Virus record (IMG/VR): IMGVR_UViG_3300028045_001253
Span: 1-24,422 of that record
Length of the DNA: 24,422 nt
From: a virus
Reading direction: 5' to 3' (one strand)
Under the pieces are notes generated by a model. That model did no database searches. It had not been told where the DNA came from and was given only the letters and a program-made list of their open reading frames with translations. A program made the position numbers and the translations under genes. This document shows positions 20,213 to 24,422 of this stretch, piece after piece (positions within the stretch are counted from its first letter, which is position 1; the number at the start of each line of letters is the position of its first letter).

Positions 20213-22153
20213 CTATAGGTCTCTTGATAGGTTCACAATAGACAACTTCTCGCCTGAATTTGCCCACCGATGGTATCCATCTTTCGGGCAGGTATAAATA
20301 GCAGAAATTTTAGGTATTGGTGTCCCAGTTTTTTCCATCCTCTCCACACCACCTTCTATGACAAGCTGTTTTATTCCTGGCTGATGCGTCACTTTCGGCT
20401 TTCCGTTAGACAGTATCTCAGGGCTTTGTTGCGTGGCGAAAAACACATATCTTGGATTACCATATATATCTTCTGCTTTAGGCATAGGATTTGTTATGTC
20501 AAGACCACCTAGTATGAAAGAATTATTAGTAATCTTTTCATCCACAATGAAAGCATTGCCTCTGGTAATAATCGAATACTTAATTTTGAACGGACTTGCA
20601 TTTGGATTTTGTCCTGAGACATAATCTCTGTGACCGTCCTTATCTTGCAAGTCAGTAAAGAAGCGATTATCTGCATAAGTATAAAGCCACGCCGAAACAT
20701 AGTAATCAATTCGATAGCCAGGAGCAGCTACCATTAGAAGCTCAAACGCCAGCCATTGCAAATCTTCTGTAGTTTCAATCCATCCTGAATGTTGCTGATT
20801 ATCCTGCCACAAAACAGCGGTATCTGGCTGAGTTGTTGTATAGTCTTTAGTTTTGGCGTGTTCAAAATAAACGTATTGACCATCATCTGGAACGGTTACA
20901 GTTCTAAGCAAAACAGGATCTTGTTTTCTAGGGGGTATTAGTCTATTCAATGTTGTCTGTGGAATATCAACTATCGGCAACATGTCTTTTGCTGTGTAAT
21001 CTACCCAACCCCATCCATCTTCTTTGTAGTCATTGTTATACCAAGTGACACGCATAAAATTATCGACAACCTTGTTACCCAATAAGATAGCGGATTGCTC
21101 TGCCATAAACTCAATGATGCGCCCGTTAGGACTTGAATATATTGGCACTTTTGCATAACCAGTATGTCGAGTGAAGTGCAACTCGCTTACAGGGTCAGGT
21201 TTCCAATCTTCCCTGCCTACTGCTGGTGGCTCAATGGGCGGTTCAGGCTCTTCAACAACATCTTCTAATTCAAGTAAAGTTTGTCCATTATATTTTACTG
21301 CTACGTAAGCGTCTTTTAGAAGCAACCACTCATTTCCATTCTCTTTCTTTACTAAATCTGATCCTACAAGAACACTCCCTTTCCACATAGCTCCAACTTT
21401 ATTATCAGACAGAACTTCTGGAGACGTTCTTATGTTTATACCAGTTGGGCTAATTACAGTTCCCTTATACTCTCCAGGGTCTACTGGCTCAACTGGAGGA
21501 TCAATCGGGTCTGGAGGAATTACGATGGAGTTACCCGTAAAAATTTTCCACTCTTCATCAGTACCCCTAAAATAATTTAAATCAATGAACTTTTTCACAT
21601 AAGGGTCTAATCCGTAAGCAAGACCATCTCCCTTTTCAGAGTATTGCCAAAGAAGACATTTGAAAGGTTTGTCGAATGGAGCTTCCGCTTCGTATCTAGC
21701 TTCCCAAAATGGGTACTTCTCGAATAAATACCACTTGTCAGAAGGAACTTTCTCTGAAAAATAATAATACCTGGTGTAAACTCCAATTCTTCCAACCATA
21801 TCGGGAATAAGACGTTCAATCTCTCTCAGGAAAGTGTGGAAGTCTTCCCACTTAGCGTAACTAGCACCTTCGTAATCTCTTTCGTAATCAGCCCAAATGT
21901 ACCCTTCTAAAGGATTATCTTTCAATACAGCAGCAAGAAGCTCTGCTTGTCTTGATGGTTTATATCTTTGATCGAAAAACCAATAAGTGCTTCTAGGCAA
22001 CATGCCTTCCGAAGCGTCATAGTTCTTCTGAAAATAATTATCAATCCAAGAACCCTGCCCTGCACGAAGAATAGTAAATTCTGCCCCATTAGCTACCATC
22101 TTTGTGTAATCTACATTCTCTGCCCAAAAACTTGTATCAGTACCGATTCTCAT
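20213..22153 (-). CDS. GH25 muramidase with SH3-like domains and novel C-terminus
   Basis: This 646-aa multidomain lysin has an N-terminal GH25 (lysozyme) domain at about 1-195: IGTDTSFW with D6, YIWADYERDY with D89 and E91 as the catalytic acidic pair, and LLWQYSEKGDGLAYG at the end. A Pro-rich linker (PPDPIDPPVEPVDP) leads to a first SH3-like domain (about 230-300; ISPTGINIRTSPEVLSDNKV), a second linker (EPEPPIEPPAVG) and a second SH3-like domain (330-395; YAKVPIYSSPNGRI). The last 250 residues are aromatic and beta-rich with no family I recognise; they may bind cell wall or the virion. It cleaves peptidoglycan. Location between terminase and portal rather than beside the holin-like gene suggests either an endolysin or a virion-associated lysin. 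Confidence 0.82.
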   Translation of the reverse strand: MRIGTDTSFWAENVDYTKMVANGAEFTILRAGQGSWIDNYFQKNYDASEGMLPRSTYWFFDQRYKPSRQAELLAAVLKDNPLEGYIWADYERDYEGASYAKWEDFHTFLREIERLIPDMVGRIGVYTRYYYFSEKVPSDKWYLFEKYPFWEARYEAEAPFDKPFKCLLWQYSEKGDGLAYGLDPYVKKFIDLNYFRGTDEEWKIFTGNSIVIPPDPIDPPVEPVDPGEYKGTVISPTGINIRTSPEVLSDNKVGAMWKGSVLVGSDLVKKENGNEWLLLKDAYVAVKYNGQTLLELEDVVEEPEPPIEPPAVGREDWKPDPVSELHFTRHTGYAKVPIYSSPNGRIIEFMAEQSAILLGNKVVDNFMRVTWYNNDYKEDGWGWVDYTAKDMLPIVDIPQTTLNRLIPPRKQDPVLLRTVTVPDDGQYVYFEHAKTKDYTTTQPDTAVLWQDNQQHSGWIETTEDLQWLAFELLMVAAPGYRIDYYVSAWLYTYADNRFFTDLQDKDGHRDYVSGQNPNASPFKIKYSIITRGNAFIVDEKITNNSFILGGLDITNPMPKAEDIYGNPRYVFFATQQSPEILSNGKPKVTHQPGIKQLVIEGGVERMEKTGTPIPKISAIYTCPKDGYHRWANSGEKLSIVNLSRDL

Positions 22154-22160
22154 ATCTCAC

Positions 22161-23678
22161 CTATAGTGTCATAAACTCGGATTTCTTCCAAACCTTATAC
22201 GGATTTAGTTCAAACATCCCGTTTGTGATTGAAGTAACTCTATCGTCATGGACAACTTGAGTAAATCCATCTATCTGTTTCAAGGTTTCCTTGTTCCATG
22301 CAGCTTCCATCATATACATTCTACCCTCTTGTGCTAGAGAAAACCACAACAAGTTCGCAGCCAAAACACGATCTCCGACCTTTTTTACATCTAAACCCTT
22401 CACAGTATGCGCTTGTAACTCAGGAAATCGCTTGAAATACTCCCGAACTGCGGCAACTGTTATCTTTCCTGATGCTCCAGGCTCTTGCTCAACCATAACT
22501 GTAATGAGTGGGCCATCTGCTCTAGCAACATTAGCAATTATTTCAATCGCCTTTTTGTCCCCCCAATGACCACCAATTTGATTTTGAATACAAAATATTG
22601 GTTTATCATTTGATTTTCCTTTGTGCTTAGAAATAAGAGTGCCTACCATTTCATCAGGATCATTCTTTGCTTGCTTCTTTTCAGTAGCAGCTAAATCCCA
22701 ATATCTAAGAACATTAGTTTGGTCGGGAAGTAGCTCTTTGATTATCTTATTTTCTCCATCATCATTTGCGGTAAACCACCTAGCGTCACCAATCTTCCCC
22801 CCTTCTTCTGCAAAGTCTCCATCTACTTCTCTATCCTTCAACCAACCAGAAGGATAAGAGCTGAGAATAGACACATAAAATCCAGGGTCAAGATTTTCTT
22901 TGTTATCATTGATAGACCCCTTGAAAGAAGAAATAAGGGAGTCCATACTAATTCCTTCTTTCTCCATAATTCCCAATACGACATCAGGCAAATCTTTTTC
23001 AATAAAGAACTCATAAAGCCAGTGGGACATGCCCATTGGAGTAGTAGTAGTCCATGCTTGAGGGTTTTTACCAACACGAACAGAAGCAATAGCCATTTTC
23101 CAAGCCATGCCTGTAAGATCATTTCGACTTTCATCGTACCAAAGCCAATTGATATTTGGCCCTCGTGCGCTATCTGGATTTTTCAATCCCTTGCACATCA
23201 CACTAGCCCCATTCATAAAGACCATTGTAAAAGGCTGAGAAGGTTGCCATTCATCATTAACTCTGTGTTTCTGCGTAGAAACAACCATGTCCCAAGGTAT
23301 CCACTGTTTGAATTCTTTCCATGTGGAATCTTTGAAATCAGAAAACAAAGGATTTATTACTGCCCCATTTTCCCCATTCATTATTTTACGTAGAGCTTTC
23401 TGTCCACCCGCACAACTTTTACCAGAACCACGACCCCCATAATACAAGGAAAATCGGGATTCTGTTGCTATAAATCCAGCTTGCGCTTCTGTAGCATTAT
23501 AAAGAGTGCCGTCTTTCTTTATGAAGTAGCCATTCTCATCTACTGGCCAAACAAGATTTTTCTTTTTTAGAACTCCAGAACTTTCTTCTGGTAACGCTAT
23601 ATTCCTTGAGTTTAGCTCTTCTAATACAAGGAAAAGCGCACGTTTATCTTCTAATGTAAAATTCTTAGTTCTAGCCAT
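22161..23678 (-). CDS. terL: Terminase large subunit
   Basis: A 505-aa DNA-packaging motor. The ATPase has Walker A GGRGSGKS (81-88) and Walker B with catalytic Glu in NWLWYDES (177-184), preceded by FKDSTWKEFKQWIPWD. The RNase-H-like nuclease shows LRYWDLAATE (D328), a central Glu region VMVEQEPGASGK and a late HDDRVTSI. The full set of expected catalytic sites is present, so the enzyme looks intact. It cuts genomic concatemers and drives DNA into the prohead with the portal. The start codon is 1 nt after the small-subunit stop. Ribosome site is weak (AGAAG), suggesting translational coupling. Confidence 0.93.
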   Translation of the reverse strand: MARTKNFTLEDKRALFLVLEELNSRNIALPEESSGVLKKKNLVWPVDENGYFIKKDGTLYNATEAQAGFIATESRFSLYYGGRGSGKSCAGGQKALRKIMNGENGAVINPLFSDFKDSTWKEFKQWIPWDMVVSTQKHRVNDEWQPSQPFTMVFMNGASVMCKGLKNPDSARGPNINWLWYDESRNDLTGMAWKMAIASVRVGKNPQAWTTTTPMGMSHWLYEFFIEKDLPDVVLGIMEKEGISMDSLISSFKGSINDNKENLDPGFYVSILSSYPSGWLKDREVDGDFAEEGGKIGDARWFTANDDGENKIIKELLPDQTNVLRYWDLAATEKKQAKNDPDEMVGTLISKHKGKSNDKPIFCIQNQIGGHWGDKKAIEIIANVARADGPLITVMVEQEPGASGKITVAAVREYFKRFPELQAHTVKGLDVKKVGDRVLAANLLWFSLAQEGRMYMMEAAWNKETLKQIDGFTQVVHDDRVTSITNGMFELNPYKVWKKSEFMTL

Positions 23679-23679
23679 T

Positions 23680-24219
23680 TTATTCTACTTCTTCTTCTGT
23701 AACTTCCATATCTATAATCTCACCAGAATCAGAAGCCTTTTCAAGAAGTTTCTGAGCTTCCAGAAGAAGGGTTTCATCAGACATCTTCAACATTTTTACT
23801 AGCCTTTCAGATATGCCACGAGAAGTTCTTTCTAATTCTGCCCCCTTGAAAATTGCACTTACAGCAGATGATGAAGTATCAAATTTATTCTCTCTGATCC
23901 ACTCTATCCCCATCTTCTGCAACTCTTTACCTTTTGATGCCATTTGTTTCAACATCAAAACTCTATGGTTTACTAATTCATCATCTACTATTGCTTCTGC
24001 TTTTGCATCTAAATCATCAGCATGAACATCCCAACTATCTTCATGCCTCCAATTTACTACAATTGCATGAGACGGAGTTCTTCCATATTCATCCTCATCC
24101 ATCTCTTTTACAAAAGAACCTAATCCAGGTTTCCCCCTTGAGTACCAAGCATTGAAGCAATTCTGTTTGTAAGTCTTTGAATAAGTTTTGTATACTTTCT
24201 TTGTCTTTGGTATAGTCAT
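23680..24219 (-). CDS. Terminase small subunit-like protein
   Basis: This 179-aa protein lies directly upstream of the large terminase gene, the usual place for the DNA-recognition subunit. It is basic at the N-terminus (TIPKTKKVYKTYSKTYKQ), followed by a short helical segment (AWYSRGKPGLGSFVKEM) and a long helical middle (VLMLKQMASKGKELQKMGIEW; AVSAIFKGAELERTSRG). The tail is acidic (IIDMEVTEEEVE). The order N-terminal DNA-binding, central oligomerisation helices, acidic C-terminus fits small terminases, but no family motif is diagnostic. There is no ribosome binding site before the ATG. The promoter at 24226-24254 places its -10 box 6 nt before it. Confidence 0.65.
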   Translation of the reverse strand: MTIPKTKKVYKTYSKTYKQNCFNAWYSRGKPGLGSFVKEMDEDEYGRTPSHAIVVNWRHEDSWDVHADDLDAKAEAIVDDELVNHRVLMLKQMASKGKELQKMGIEWIRENKFDTSSSAVSAIFKGAELERTSRGISERLVKMLKMSDETLLLEAQKLLEKASDSGEIIDMEVTEEEVE

Positions 24220-24225
24220 AAGACT

Positions 24226-24254
24226 ATTGTACGAAAGTTTATCTTTTTTGTAAA
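24226..24254 (-). promoter_or_regulatory. Sigma70-type promoter giving a likely leaderless terminase mRNA
   Basis: Minus strand TTTACA (24254-24249), 17 nt, TACAAT (24231-24226). Both hexamers match consensus at 5 of 6 positions with ideal spacing. The -10 ends 6 nt before the ATG of the small terminase gene, so transcription should start on or next to the A of that ATG. No AAGGAG-like site precedes the ATG, in keeping with a leaderless message. Confidence 0.6.
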
Positions 24255-24262
24255 GAAGAATT

Positions 24263-24422
24263 TCATGTAACCAAATTCTTTCTTTGCTGCTTTGTCAGAG
24301 AACTTTCCTTTGTTCTGTCACTATGACCGCATTTCAAACATTCATAAATGTAATAAGAGTTAGCTCCAGTAGTCATAATTCTTCTTTCTGTACCATTCTC
24401 ACCATTCAGGATAGTGACTTTA
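24263..24422 (-). CDS. Partial CxxC-containing protein (C-terminal end only)
   Basis: A minus frame open at the window edge ends with TGA at 24263-24265 after 52 codons. Its translation includes GENGTERRIMTTGANSYYIY, then ECLKCGHSDRTKESS, with one C-x2-C knuckle followed by His. It could be the C-terminal part of a small zinc-ribbon protein. One knuckle alone does not define a family. The remaining part lies outside the window. An internal ATG could start a 37-aa version. The stop precedes the terminase promoter, so the gene may belong to a preceding transcript. Confidence 0.5.
   Translation of the reverse strand, partial: KVTILNGENGTERRIMTTGANSYYIYECLKCGHSDRTKESSLTKQQRKNLVT

Noticed and set aside
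22838-23134. 98-codon minus frame inside the large terminase gene, and the plus-strand frames across the head genes
   Set aside because: They are shadow frames. The terminase frame carries all catalytic motifs and is intact, and no independent start signals are seen.
1-24422. CRISPR array, integrase, transposon ends or attachment sites
   Set aside because: No regularly spaced direct repeats, recombinase motifs or terminal inverted repeats were seen on either strand.

Overview
The window is part of the genome of a tailed double-stranded DNA bacteriophage (Caudoviricetes) or a prophage. Every gene I can support lies on the minus strand, so transcription runs from high to low coordinates. Genes are packed tightly, with many ATGA or 8-19 bp overlaps, and most have AAGGAG-like ribosome binding sites, so the host is a bacterium. 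Composition is AT-rich. No integrase, tRNA or CRISPR is visible. I cannot name the host. The GH25 lysin and the bacterial-type sugar enzymes do not decide it.

Reading in the direction of transcription: (1) 24422-15996 is the packaging and head module. It holds the 3' end of a CxxC protein, a small terminase-like protein, the large terminase, a GH25/SH3 lysin, a portal, an 83-aa protein, a 63-aa protein resembling the Acb2/Tad1 cyclic-nucleotide sponge hairpin, a membrane protein and a protease-scaffold fusion. (2) 15885-14698 is the major capsid protein, followed by a strong terminator. (3) 14656-12071 begins with a structured leader and a GIY-YIG endonuclease, followed by small accessory genes: an unknown, a zinc-binding DnaJ-like protein, a 52-aa membrane peptide, a Cys-containing unknown and a DUF5659-like protein. 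(4) 12030-11450 holds a small unknown gene and a holin-like membrane protein. (5) 11428-1245 is a roughly 10-kb sugar cassette. It contains two SDR sugar-nucleotide enzymes, an RfbH/E1-type 3-dehydratase with an intact Fe-S cysteine motif, a methyltransferase, five glycosyltransferases (two GT2, two GT4-like, one CgeB-like), a DUF5662-like protein and a small unknown. Two homing endonucleases (HNH and GIY-YIG) have inserted among them. (6) 1221-1 begins with a terminator and a probable promoter, then a small beta-rich virion-like protein and the start of a LamG-like structural protein that runs off the window.

The cassette lies between head genes and tail or fibre genes, in the same orientation. 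It has no flippase, polymerase or membrane-anchored transferase. I infer that it modifies a nucleotide sugar and transfers it in the cytoplasm, probably to a virion protein, but this is untested. Other points for a second look are a leaderless-type promoter for the terminase gene, a pseudoknot-like or tandem-operator leader upstream of the endonuclease at 14528, and the Acb2-like anti-CBASS candidate.
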